Positions 1 to 11,000 of a stretch of DNA of 64,000 bases are shown here, in pieces. Numbering within the stretch: position 1 is the first letter of the stretch; each line of letters starts with the position of its first letter. A program made the position numbers and the translations under genes. The stretch lies in contig OY987248.1 in the NCBI GenBank assembly GCA_963920765.1, forward strand, positions 439,001 through 503,000. The letters are read 5' to 3'. The DNA is from Ulota crispa (lineage: Eukaryota > Streptophyta > Bryopsida > Orthotrichales > Orthotrichaceae). A model generated the notes under the pieces. The model was not told the origin of the DNA. It did not search any database and worked only from the letters and a program-made list of their open reading frames with translations.

Positions 1-233
1 AGCTACGGATCATCATCCTCAGTAGTGAGAATATGTACGTACAGCGTTAAAATAGATGCAATGAGTTCGTGTTATTTAGACCTAAATGAATTGCAAAAAT
101 AACGACCAGCATGACGATGACCTGCGTGCCGCATAACAAACAGTTCAAATGCAACTACGGAATCTTAGACTCGCGACCAATATGTAGTGTAATACTAATG
201 AAGACTGAAAACTGACGCGTCAGGAGGCCATAC

Positions 234-282
234 CTGGAATTGAGGTGGCCAACTGAATTTCATCAATCTCCGGTGTGCCTAC
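234..282 (-). other. Possible 49-bp intron filled by a palindrome
   Basis: On the minus strand the segment starts GTAGGC and ends ATTCCAG. Most of it is one copy of the family-1 palindrome (about 238-259; core GGTGGCCAACTG on the plus strand). Reading across the joined ends keeps a frame open for about 28 codons to the left. Another short intron (55 bp, 4392-4446) in the same gene makes this size plausible. It could equally be the 3' end of the gene followed by a repeat. Confidence 0.3.
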
Positions 283-1136
283 CACATTCTGACGATGAAA
301 TGACATGACGGTGCCACCCCCGGTGGTACCGGCAAGGGATGCAACGTCCCACCCGAACCACCAAATCTCGAAAACTCGATCCCAGCTTCCACTTCCATTG
401 CCGTTGCGCCGTCCTTGGAAACGTCAAAGTTGTTCTCGATGTCACTGAGACGGACCTTTGGTGCAAGTTCACTTCTCTCCCCGGCCACCATGTCCTGCGA
501 AGAAGGTCTCGTCCAAGGAAACGTTGACGGGACATGTGCACGATCCGGTGCCTTGTGTGCATGTTGCGGGGTGCGAAACTCCGGCGTGACGTCTCCGACG
601 TACTCGCCTTGTGCATTGACCTTACTCCACTCCATGGCAAGTGCGGTCCTTGCCCTCGTGAGCCGAATCTGGCGGTCCAATTCCAGCATTTCCTTGTCGT
701 CTGGGTGCAAATCAGCTCCCCGGGGTCTCTTTCCATTACTAAATGCAGGTGCAATGACATCAGCAGACGTTGCCATTTGTATAGGGTTATGTGAGGTCCC
801 TTGGCCCACAGGCGCTACGGTCAGAGGCATCTCTGCGTCGCGTCGTTCGCCTGTATCATCACCAGGCCGCTGCTTTGGAGCTACTACTTCACGGAGAGCC
901 TGATCCCTCGACGATTCACCCCCAGGTTCCGCACCAGGAACACATGAAACACGCAATGACTGCACCCCATCCTCCGCAGCCTCGTGCATCTTGCCCTTTC
1001 CCTTGGACGGTGTCTCTGTTCGTCGGTCGACCGTTAGGAAGTCTGTGTAGTTCAAGGTTGGACCTTTACCCACAACACTCTCGAAATCATCCAGCTCGTC
1101 GTCAATAATGAAATTATAGACATGCATTTTCAACAT
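283..1136 (-). CDS. 3' coding exon of element A ParB/methylase-like gene
   Basis: An open frame of about 285 codons on the minus strand. The exon is proposed to start after a TTTGCAG acceptor and to end at a GTAGGC donor. Joined in frame to the upstream exon (1678-3075), it continues the motif FNIFGGRKLMLTCQ with MLKMHVYNFIIDDELDDFE. An acidic, Ser/Pro/Glu-rich tail follows, with an amphipathic stretch of Asp, Glu and Arg near LDRQIRLTRARTALAMEW. I recognise no domain in the tail. It is relatively GC-rich compared with the AT-rich spacer to the right. The exon junction is inferred from sequence only. The gene probably continues leftward past a 49-bp intron and out of the window. Confidence 0.5.
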
Positions 1137-1677
1137 CTGCAAATGCCAAAGCGGGCAAAAAAATTAGTCGAGTCTCCAAGCTAATATCCCAAGTCCAGAA
1201 CATGAGGGAGTCGCCAAAGCCAAGCTTATTGATTCGACTGCATTTTCCTTCTTCCCCTCTAGGCAATGCATGATTAAGGTGGCCATCTTAAATCGGTCAA
1301 GAGTGATCACTGCGACTCTCATTATAGTGAACGCTCACCAATATTAATACCCATTGTTCAATACATTACCCATGCCCTGGCGAAGAGGAAGTATCATCAC
1401 TTCCGATACCCACCCTCCGCGGTTTAAGATGACCACGTTTTTCCGTTATGCACAGCTAGATTAAGATGGCCACCTGAAACCATTCATGAGCATTCATTGC
1501 TAGTCATCGTACATTATACTATTATGTATTTCAAAACCTTGCGTTTACGACCTTACCCTTAAACCGACTCTAAGCATGCATCACATATTCACTTCCAACT
1601 ACTCTATTCATGACCTACTTGGATTAAGATGTACACCTGAAACAAGAGAGTTACAGAGATGGCGATAAACAATTTAC
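1137..1677 (-). repeat. Intron of element A gene with family-1 palindromes
   Basis: A GTAAAT donor (1672-1677 as ATTTAC on plus) and a TTTGCAG acceptor bound this interval. It has three clear copies of the family-1 palindrome, at 1272-1294 (GATTAAGGTGGCCATC then its near reverse complement), 1459-1480 and 1622-1643, and a weaker one near 1421-1440. The centres are TGGCCA or TGTACA. No long reading frame runs through it. Confidence 0.55.
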
Positions 1678-3075
1678 TTGGCAAGTTAGCATGAGCTTCC
1701 TCCCTCCAAAGATGTTGAAGACGGTTCCGTAAGTCGGGGAAATTATCTTCAGAATCCGGATATAGAAGTTCATCCTCAATTCCTTGACATACTGCCCTAA
1801 TTTCCCTTCGTTGTATGATTGCAAATCCTCGCAGCGGAAAAGGTTAGTTAGTGTTGGCATGTCCCAGTCCTTCAGCACAATGTAGAAGACAGTCACTACC
1901 TTGGACTTCACTTTTGAGTCAGATTTGAATCCTTCCATTACATCTGGGTGATAGAACCCTTCTACGATATCCGGGTGAGAGGTTGCCAGCTTCTGCTTGT
2001 GGAGTGCCCGGACTTGCTCTTTCTGATGATCGTCGCATATCCAGACCCACACTTTTGTCTCATGCCATTTCGGGATGTGAAAGTTGTCTACTTTCTTCAC
2101 AAACTCGGTCCACAACGGATTGTCCAGGGTAGCGCCGAAAAATATGCCGGGAATGAATCTGAAGTCGACAACAGCAGACCATTCCAAACCGGTCCTCTCG
2201 CGGATAGTGGCCCTAGTCAATTCACCGTGAACGACGAAGTTTCCGGCTTTAACTGCCGGTCCGGTAGGTGGCTGATAGTCACGCTTATGCAGGAGGCAGA
2301 ACCCCACATTGGCTGTAAGGCCGCCTTCTCCTGAACATCGCAGAACCTGTCGGACAGCTTCTTCAAACGCCGGAGTGACGCACCCTTTGTCGACTCTTGC
2401 TCTCCCATCGATATTGTTGAAGAACTTCGGCCCCGCGGAGAGGATCAAATTCGCCATTGTTGTGCTTGAGATCCTGTGAGCCTCTTTGAAAGTCCTCCAA
2501 TTAGCCGAGTTGACATCCTCCTCGTTGTCGTCGAGTCCTGGACATCTTGTGATGTCTATGAGCTTATGTTTCCACTCGGTCATTTGGTCAATCTGTTTCA
2601 CAACTTGGCGCTTGGTCCTCTTCCGACCCCCCCACTGCAATGCAGACATAGTTCGCCGAGATTTCGCACCCCCTCTAGCATTCAGCGGTACCACCTTTGG
2701 AAATTCTGGAAGCGGCTTTCGAAACTCGATCTGTTTGTGCAGAAGGTACTTGACAAGCTTCTCACTCTCTTTCTGTGTCAAAGATGCAAGGCACTTGAAC
2801 CAATTCTTTGAAAGTGCCGCGACGGACCTCCCAGACATCTTAAAACCTGCACTATCTTTGACCAGGTGACCGGTGTCGGCCGAAACAAGCTCGCCAGAAG
2901 TATGCTTTGTGAAGAACTCCCATTTCCTCCAACATCCCGTGCTGGCTCTGATTACTACCCACTCCTCCTTCAACAAGTTATAGTCTAGCTTCAGTGGGGT
3001 GTCGTCCTTCTTTGGTCCATCCTTCTTTGTGCACACGCTCGATAATGTCTGGGTCATAGAGTACAAAAATCGCTG
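1678..3075 (-). CDS. Large exon of element A gene; possible DNA methyltransferase-like C-terminal region
   Basis: An uninterrupted minus-strand frame of about 465 codons. The N-terminal half is basic, with a motif-poor stretch including GGAKSRRTMSALQWGGRKR. The middle holds VWVWICDDHQ and FYHPDVMEGF. The C-terminus has KVVTVFYIVLKDWDMPTL followed about 40 residues later by YGTVFNIFGGRKLMLTC. The last motif resembles motif I of beta-class N6-adenine/N4-cytosine DNA methyltransferases (hhhhFxGxG followed by a small or polar residue), which in that class lies at the C-terminal end. A canonical DPPY motif is not obvious, so catalysis is uncertain. It follows the ParB-like exon directly; in phages and bacteria ParB-like domains are often fused to such methylases. 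The function is inferred from motif shape and context. Confidence 0.4.
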
Positions 3076-3103
3076 CAGTGCCATCATCGAGAAATCGTTA
3101 GCA

Positions 3104-3230
3104 CAATTAAGGTGCCGACCTTAAACCCGTCTGTGAACAACCCTAAGACATTAGACGCTTCTGACTGCATCAAGGTGCGTGGTCCCGTGGTAATGCATAG
3201 TTATCTACTCTTAGGTGGTCAACTGAATTC
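3104..3230. repeat. Two family-1 palindromes in the intron between the ParB-like and methylase-like exons
   Basis: One copy is at 3104-3126 (AATTAAGGTGCCGACCTTAA) and a second at 3210-3230 (CTTAGGTGGTCAACTGAATTC on plus). Both sit between the two large minus-strand reading frames, in a stretch with stop codons in all minus frames. I could not settle the exact splice sites: the best donor is GTATAT at about 3273 and the best acceptor is CTGCAG at about 3076, but their phases do not match. Confidence 0.5.
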
Positions 3231-3273
3231 TCTAAAACATGTGGAGCACAATCAAACACTCATCGGCATATAC

Positions 3274-4391
3274 AAAGGGATGAAATAAATTCGGAAAGTT
3301 TGGTCATTCACGCTTACCCTCCATGTCTCTTGTTTCTTTACATCCTCGGGGGGCAGGCTACCAGAAGCATTCAGTCGGGTTCGTTCGGGGGATCCCATGT
3401 CCTCCCAGATTCGTCTGATGTGGACAACATTTTTGGCCCACGTTGGCTTAAAGGGATTGATGATGTTAGATTGATTCATATAATCCGATATCGCCTGTAT
3501 TTTCCACGCATCGTGGTCCCACACGATTTGAGATTGCCAATTTTCAAATACAGCCCTCCTGTCGTCCTTCAAATCCGGTTCTAGTAGCATCCTCTGCGCC
3601 GCCTTCACAGTATGTTGACCGTTAATTGCCCATAATCGGCATCCCTCCAACTCACCCCAACTAGACGGTGGCTCCGTCAATCCCTGGGGAAATAAGCACA
3701 ATGTCGGCTTATTTGGGAATGGCTGCGTCAGAAATTGGTTGAACATGGTCGCCACTCCATGCTCCTCGAGGACGCGTACAATAAAACTAGGAGGGTCAAT
3801 GTCAATTAAATTAACATTCACAACAAATAAGCTATTGTATCCCAGTGGAAAGTACTTTCCAAAATCCTCCTCAAAATTTTGGAATCGCCTGGTACAATCC
3901 TGAACGTCGAGTGTGCCGTCAGGATTGTAGGTATTCGGAATATTGTGTTCTCGGACTCCTTCCATTTCCACGTGCAGGTCGTCGTCGCTCGATGGGTATT
4001 CCGATGAGGGGCCACCCCTCTGCGTGCGTCCGCTGCTTTTTGACTTCGGCCTGGGTACCCGTCTTGGAGGTCCACGACCACCCTTCTTTGCAACAGCTGG
4101 GCTCTTGTCGGCCTGCCTCTGTTGCCCTAGTCCTGCTAATTGACTCCCTAGTCCTGCCAATTGATTCACGTCTTTGGCCTTGGACAACTCCGACATCCTG
4201 GCGATGACCATCTCTAGATCATCATAGATTAAGCTTGCTTTGCTGGGCTGATGCAAGAACAAATCCCCTAGGTAAACATCCAACGTGGTATCCTTCCATG
4301 CTGCTCTCAGCTCCAAGTAGTTTAGTTTGTAAACCTCGATGTTGATTAATAGAGCTTCTTCCGCACCGTTGCTTTCGCTTCTTAGAAGTAC
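3274..4391 (-). CDS. ParB/DGQHR-like domain exon of element A gene
   Basis: Minus-strand frame of about 372 codons, opening after a CTTGCAG acceptor. The N-terminal 100 residues are helical (RMSELSKAKDVNQLAGLGSQ). A Lys/Arg/Pro/Ser-rich linker with an acidic patch follows (SSDDDLHVEMEG). The second half holds YNSLFVVNVNLIDIDPP, then about 60 residues on RLWAINGQHTVKAAQRMLLE, then QAISDYMNQSNII. The GQHT-x-KAA pattern matches the conserved G-x-H-R-x-x-A turn of ParB/sulfiredoxin-fold and DGQHR proteins, which bind DNA or nucleotides; here Thr replaces Arg. The part D copy at 61924-62247 has YYYIIDGQHRVEIHKIL and SKALNQNI at the same spacing, so the two are homologous. It likely belongs to one spliced gene with its neighbours. 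No stop interrupts this exon. Confidence 0.55.
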
Positions 4392-4446
4392 CTGCAAGTA
4401 CGGTATTCTATCTCTGCAAGCAAAAATACTGTGCCCCTAGACGACC

Positions 4447-4662
4447 TCGTGCTCTTCAGCACCAACAAATCGTACAATCAGGCACGGGAAGGAAGCCTCT
4501 GCTGACTCACGAGCAAATGCCCAGCCACATCCAATGTCGACCTTGTTATTGTCAATACAGTAACTACGCTCTTTGATGCGCCTGAACATATCTTTATCGT
4601 AGTCTGGTGGACAGTTCTCTGTGACCGAGGCAATATGATGGAGGAACGGCGTAGTCGTCATC
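4447..4662 (-). CDS. Upstream exon of the element A ParB-like gene
   Basis: A 216-bp minus-strand exon proposed between a TTATTGCAG acceptor and a GAG|GTCGTC donor. It encodes DDDYAV.. or, in the frame that joins the next exon, MTTTPFLHHIASVTENCPP...FRRIKERSYCIDNNKVDIGCGW...SFPCLIVRFVGAEEHE. The 55-bp intron 4392-4446 (GTCGTC...CTTGCAG) joins it in phase 0 to VLLRSESNGAEEALL. The D copy has a comparable region (residues around LTTRLNVLEMRWLDRKSAFLVVCEM). I see no known domain. The true start codon and any earlier exon are not resolved. Confidence 0.4.
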
Positions 4663-4899
4663 CTGCAATAAGACAATCGGCTCGACATCATCCTCTGAAA
4701 TTTTAGAATGGGCAGTCTCTGGCAATGTGGGTCAAGATTGTGTTTATGTCGAGTCATTTAACCAATCGTAACTACACGCATAAGAGAAATAAGACTACAT
4801 TTCATAACTAACCAGAATGTTTTAACTCGGGCATTCAGCAGATCACCTTATTCCATTAAGGACGTTCTGCTGAAATTTTGGCGTGGTGGACAACTCTAG

Positions 4900-5600
4900 G
4901 ATTGAGTTGGTGACCTGATTATACAGCGGCGTATTCTCGTTCTATACTTCTTAAATGCTAGTGGCAGCTGCGTTAGTGATACAGGTGATTCGTAGGTGAT
5001 GACTCCACAGGTTTACCTAATGACTGGTTCACATGGAGCAAATCGTGACTAAACTACATAGTGTATGGGTTGCATACACTAGATTAAGATGATCCCCTTA
5101 CTTGAGTGAAATTCATCGCTTGAATTGGTTCACATGACGGCGTCGTCATGCCCTCAGCTTGCTTTCGGTTTCCACTAGAACTTCGTCATTACATAAGAAT
5201 GCTGGCATTGACCTAACATTTTGACGACTTCAGTTAGACAACTTACTCCCTGAATACGTCCACGTTCCAATGTGTATCAGATTTGACCTACATTCCTTAC
5301 AGATTCAGATGGTCATCTCAATCCTCAAGGACGTCCTCATTTTAGTGGATTTAAAAGGCGACCTACACTCCTCCTAGATTGAGTTGGTCAGCTGAATCCA
5401 AAGGGACGTCCTCAATTCATTGTAACTTACGGATGACCTCCTCTAAAATCCATCAGGACGTCCACAGTTCACTTTATACTGGACTCGACTTACAGTCTTC
5501 ATAGATTCAACTGGTCAACTCAATCCTCGAGACCGTCCGTAATTCCGTGTTTTTCAATAACGACCTACAGTCCTCCCAGATTGAGTTGATCAACTCAATC
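4900..5600. repeat. Family-1 palindrome array, part A
   Basis: Palindromes (22 bp) lie at 4900-4920, 5082-5103, 5302-5323, 5377-5398, 5504-5525 and 5579-5600. The last is perfect: GATTGAGTTGA followed by its reverse complement. Start-to-start spacings in the clean part are 75, 127 and 75 bp. Between palindromes the phrase GGACGTCC and a CCTACAGTCCTCC-like phrase recur, so the unit is a longer degenerate tandem repeat. The array sits just upstream of the leftward ParB-like gene. It aligns in inverted orientation with the array at 27411-28058. Confidence 0.8.
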
Positions 5601-6941
5601 CACAAGGACGTCCTGAATTCCTTGTACCTTTTAGATCACCTGAACCAAGATTACGCCACCAACAGACAACGCCTCTCTTCTGCGGCACCCTCTCGGCCGG
5701 GCTATCGCGAAGGAAACGTCCAAGGACTCAATTCGAAAATCGCGGTTTCCGTTGGCACTTCTGAATTACCCTAAACTTCTGGACAACAACCACGATTCCT
5801 TCCCCTTCCTTTCAGCGTCCCTCAACCAGCCACTCATCAAGTTCAGTTCAACGTTACTGTACCTGGACAGGTCACTCTCTGATCTTCGAAAATCTTGCAA
5901 CCGCCCTCCCGATTCAGCCGATCCAGGAAGATGGACTACTACTTGCACAATCCTCCCGATTCCTGCAATGCATCACAACCATGTCTTCAACCATCCCACA
6001 CGCCCCCGTCTACTAGCGTTCAAAGCACTTCCTTTCACTTCTCTAACACGGCCGAACCTTCTCGTGGATTACCCGGGAATATGCATCCACGATAATGGCG
6101 AACAGTTCTGAAATACTCCAGACTGTATCACAGCTGAATTCCATGCCCTCTGCACCGTTATACTCAATAGTACCGCACTATCATGGGGGACATGGTTACA
6201 CGCAACTAATGCACTAACGATCCCAAGTCCTAATTCTAATCTGTAATCACTGATTTGCAATGCCAAGACTTCAACATTGACATCTGCAGATTCCGGTACC
6301 ACTTAAGTGAAGCCTTCATACAAGAACAAATCCCCAGACATCATGGACAATCCTCTTTCACATCCTACCTAAAGCAGTTTCATTTAGCGTAAGACAAACC
6401 CTCGCACTACCACCGACTGAATTAACTGACCATTCTTTCCCAAAATTCACTGTATCAATGCATTCTTTGTTAGTATACTGCACTTTGGTATTACGCCTGC
6501 AAATCATTATCAGCGACCTGAATTCTGAATTCACGTGATCGTGTCTACCAGAATCAACGTACTTCCAGCATAAACCGCGCGCCTAAGAACCCTTTCTGCC
6601 ATTAGTTCCCACCTCATCCACCCTCAACACTTGAAGGACAACTACCACTCGCAGTCACTTCCCATTACAGCAAACACCGAACCACCATTTCCCTGCACTT
6701 CTCAGCATTTTTGGTCTGTCTAACCCTCAAACAACACATGCCTGTTCTACGTGAAAAAAGCATCCCGCTATGAAGACCACAGCCTCGCATTCTTCGTCTA
6801 CCTACAACCCTCGTTTTCTAGACCAGTTAGTGCGACCGCAGGGAACATTGAAACACTCCATCACAGTTCACTTACTTCGCATACAATTTCGCCGTCCGCT
6901 GTATTTGGACCTATCAGAATTGCTCAACGCCGGAATAATAC

Positions 6942-7160
6942 CTCCTTAGCAAACGAGTTCACACCGATGCCATTTGCACGTCCCGGACGTCGTTCCCGCA
7001 GAAGGCGCCCTCCTTGCGTGACTACGGGAGGTCTATCACGGATGCACAAATCCGCCAATTCCTTCGGGCTCCAATTCGCCAACGTCTGCCCTCTGGCGCC
7101 ACCTCCTTCCCACCAGCAATAGACGCACCGTTCTCCTCTCTCTTTCAGCACCTCCAGGAG
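6942..7160 (-). CDS. Conserved short exon with PKELADLCIRD, part A copy
   Basis: Minus-strand exon ending at AAGGAG|GTATTATTCC. It encodes TLANWSPKELADLCIRDRP, then VVTQGGRLLRERRPGRANGIG and VNSFAKEV. The B copy (25400-25628) keeps the same frame and the same donor, and encodes TLAVWRPKELADLCIRDGLV and CAKEV. Retention of frame, motif and splice donor between two diverged inverted copies argues for real coding sequence. The start codon is not evident in either copy, so an upstream exon or a non-ATG start is possible; the left boundary is approximate. Product unknown. It would be an early exon of the gene that reads away from the spacer. Confidence 0.5.
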
Positions 7161-7674
7161 AAAAGAACTACCACGCTCATCAATACGTACAACTGCGTTC
7201 CTGAGAAGTGTCCAAGCCCTAACACGAACTGAAGAACAATAGGAAACAAGGTCCCCTCAAAGCACAAGTATTCAGGTGGCACGCAAGGTATCACAGCAAC
7301 GGAGTACCAACAGCAGCGTGACATGAAAACACCTGACGAGGGAGCCAGGCGACATTGGTCCCAACCGAGGCGCGGAGTTCCACAACGCGTGCATCGGCTG
7401 ATCGGGAATGCATCGTCCACGGCGGGAACGACAGCGCCCGCGTCAACACCATCGAGGTCCCAGCAACCACTGCGACATGCAAAAATCTGGAAAACAACTA
7501 ATCCCGCCATCAAGAGGATCTTCCATGCCGGCCATGGGCAGGCGGGAGTAAATGCAACTGCCATCACAGCGATGGCGCACCTTCATGGCTGCCCTATCAG
7601 GCTATCATCAACGTTCTCCAAGTTCATGATGGCATGCATACTACTGTCACCTTTTTGGTTTTAGGGTTTATTTG

Positions 7675-8061
7675 AAGGGAAATGATATGTGCACCACACC
7701 CTTTCAATTACTGTACCACACCCCACGGGAAATTTTAGATTTCTACCAACGTAAATCTAAATTTGAGAATTTGTTTTACTCTAGAATCACAAGAGAAATT
7801 GCAATTCATCAACATCCATTATAAAGCCTAATTTTATTTTACAAATAAAAGTAAAAGAAACACTCTTCTCTCTAGCTAAACTTTTCCATTGGGTGTTGCT
7901 GAATTGCAACTTTTTTCATGGTTCTAGATTGAATCATGGTCTCTAAGTCCAAATCTAAATTCCACATTCTCAAATTTATATTCATGATGGTAGAAATCTA
8001 AAATTTCCCATGAGATGTGGCACAGTAACTGAAAGGGTTTGGTACACATATCATTTCCCTT
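7675..8061. mobile_element. MITE with ~100-bp terminal inverted repeats (copy 1)
   Basis: The left end AAGGGAAATGATATGTG is matched by the reverse complement of the right end over roughly 100 bp. Shared features include CACAC/CAAACCCTTTCA, TTACTGT.CCACA and GGGAAATTTTAGATTTCTACC. The inner part is also palindromic (TCTAGAATCACAAGAG against a degenerate partner). There is no coding capacity. A diverged relative lies at 13245-13632. A short ATTT on both flanks may be a target duplication, but this is weak. Confidence 0.75.
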
Positions 8062-11000
8062 ATTTCAAATGCCACAATACAAAAGGTCACCTACAAGGCT
8101 ATACAACATGGCTGTCTATCATAGGGAATGACTAGGGAGACAACCCCAGTTGCTACAAGGAGCCCCACCATAGGCCAACGTATTAAAATTGAAATTATCG
8201 TTATGTTCAAATATGAAGTGAAATCAAAACAATATCTTAACGCACATTGTCTCTACAAGCGTTGCTAACATACAATAAATACGTCTCATTTTTGACATGG
8301 TCAAGAATCAAACTTACTTAATTGAATACAACAACTAGTTTAATTGTTGATCATGTCACGGACAAGACACATTTGTTACATAATTGCAAAGCCTGTGAAC
8401 GCATACGTGTGCTAAATATTGTTTTCATTTCATAATTGAACTTGATTACAAACTCATCTTTAGTAGATTATGCTATAGGTGGTGTCCCCGTAGGAGTTGG
8501 GGGGTGTCTCCCTAGTCGTGCCCATAACATAAGAGGGCACACATACCAGAAAATGCCATAGCACATAAATGGATTTAGCATTGCAGCTTCAACTTTCAAT
8601 TAGTTACAGGGAAACAGATATTGGATGCCATGTGTTTCAAATCATCCACGCACTCTAAATTTAGAAAATATCCCGTTTTATCTATACAAGTCTAAATAGC
8701 CCAATATGACCAAACACGGATCATGCATGATTGATAGTACAAAAAAAATGGCATTGCATACACAAAGTCTACTAGGCCACTCAAGTCTAATTAGAGCTCC
8801 AAGTTCATCAAACAACTGGGAATTTGTGACATGACTTAAGTAACCCCACCCTTGAAAAAGTTAAAAAAACGCATTCCAAAGCACCTATCCTTGCTCGTGT
8901 GGAAATAGCACCCTCTACTAGTTGGGAATGGGACATTATTGGATACGGGTGCTTCCACCCTACAAAGGTTCCAAAAACATATCTCATCTTCTTTAAGATA
9001 CTTTCTAACTTTTCTTTGAGAATTGAAGGAAGCTGATGTTATTTTTTCTTACGATTAAATTTGATTATCAAAAAACAATTGAATTTTTTAATAACTAAAT
9101 AGGAAGTTCCAACTTCCAATAATATGACCTATAATGTAATGCAAAATTTTGAGTGTTTAAATGCAAACACAACATATGGATTTGTTAAAATTAATTCGAT
9201 TAAATAAACATCAGTAATCGAAGCTATTAGATCAATTTTATTGAAATTTTAAAAGAATTTTCCACTGTTGAAACAATGTCCTTTGTGGTACGTATCATCA
9301 TGTTTGCATTCTGATCGAACGGTTTAACACTACATTGTTGGTGGATGAAAATTGAATATTAGCAAACAAAAAGACATTTACCGTCATTTATATGAGAAAC
9401 ACTAAGACATAGAGAATCTTTATTCTCAAAAAAGTAAAATTAACATGAATTAGGGTGAGCATAATTCTCAAAGTCTAAACAATCAAAACTCCATAGATGA
9501 GTGATCAAAGCTTGAAAACCTCATTATCATAAACATATGAGACTTTTCCAACAAAGGATGATAGATTGTAAAGAGCCACACTGAAAATCTCATTAAAATA
9601 ACATCCATAATTTTAACCTTCACGTGTTGTAGAAGACGATATGAGAATAGAAATTCCAAGGCAAATGCCACTAGTAACTTTTTCTATACGGTAGTAAAGA
9701 CCAAGACTTGGTTTCAACCTTCAGTTACAATAAATTAATAAACATACTTGGCATAGTCAAATTCTTACTTCCTTCAAATAATAAGCAGCTTGGTTGTTCA
9801 CTGTTTCTGCCCAGTCCGAGTCTAGATTTTTTTCAAAAAACATCGTTTGTTTGGCCAATCCGCGGTTTTGAAAATCCATCTATATTGTCATAATGTTGGA
9901 CGTTTACATTAGTATAATAATTTGTGAAACAAGAAACCAAAATGCATAATTAATGCAATGATGTTTTTATTTGGTCGTTCATCAACTAACAATGAACTGG
10001 ATTTGAATTTTGGTTTATCCTTAGTCTTAAGAGAGGACTTCACTAAAGTTTTGACTAGCTCAAAAATAATCAACAGAATAATACTAGTGATTCGATTAAG
10101 TGAAACTTTAAACCCCAACTTAATTTATGTTTCTATAAGTTTCATGTTTTAATAAACAATCCATGATGATGAAGATAATGACAATGGAGAAAAATTTGTT
10201 AACCAATAATCATCCATGACCTTCAAGTTTTGGTGCTAAGAACAAAAGTATTATAATTATACCATGAGCCATTTTCTGATGACCTTGATGGGATCGATTT
10301 ACATCAAGTTGCTAAGTGATATGAAATAAGAGTGCAGTATTCCAAAATTTCCACAAGTTCTTACAATACACACAATCTAATAAAGGTATAGGTGATTTAA
10401 CTTGTAAGAGGCACATGTTTCCTGAAAGCAGTAGTAAGGTAGGAGGTTCTAAAATGGTGCATGCTCTAAAATGGTGCATCTCCTCAAATATACTCAAGTT
10501 GTACATGTGATTTTTCATAGTTCTTCAACAATATACATGTGGAGGTGCACTACTTTAGAGATCTATGGCCTTTCTACTTCTAAATTTCATAACTAATTCC
10601 ACTAAGCTAAAAAAAGTATGAAACATCATGGGTAAGATACCAATTCCTCTTGTCTTTTAAGAAAATTTTACTGGAAAATATTTCAACAAGTTTCACCTCC
10701 CAAAAATCAGTTTCAGCCCTTAAACGCTTCAGTTTAGAACCTCCTACCTTAGGATTCGACATACAATAATGACAATCAACCTTTGAAAACACAAATCTAG
10801 ATGAACCATTGTATATTCAATAATCCTTTAAAAAATAAATCATAGTAATGAATGCTGGTACCTAAGTATAAAAATCCAAAATAATAAACTACTTATACAA
10901 TACGTCTTGTGCAAATGCATTCTTTGTCATGTCATTTCCTTGCGCTTGAAAACATCTCATTGTTTTCCTCACAGGTAGGAACAAAGTGCGAGCCCAATTC

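Larger units (their letters stand above)
4900..7600 (+). repeat. Left arm of a ~2.7-kb inverted repeat (mate at 24,980-28,060)
   Basis: The reverse complement of this stretch aligns by eye with 24,980-28,060 over nearly its whole length. Shared phrases include AAGATCCTC.TGATGG.GGGATTAGTTG, CCGTGGACGATGC, TTGGCGGATTTGTGCATCCGTGA, TTTGCTGTAATRGGAAGTGACT, GTTGTGATGCATTGCA and the palindrome array. Identity looks well below 90 percent, with small indels, so the duplication is not recent. The clear homology stops near 7,590 on this side. No target-site duplication was found at the boundary. Confidence 0.8.

Noticed and set aside
263-1108. Several plus-strand frames of 60-165 codons
   Set aside because: They mirror the minus-strand coding exon and have no motifs of their own.
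10436-10750. Perfect 18-bp inverted repeat AAGGTAGGAGGTTCTAAA separated by 279 bp
   Set aside because: Flanks do not extend the pairing and there is no target duplication, so a mobile element is not supported; noted in the spacer entry.
10607-10792. Minus frame with CHYC...VGGSKLKRL resembling a BED zinc finger of hAT transposases
   Set aside because: The His ligands are missing, the frame is only 61 codons and no hAT domain lies nearby.
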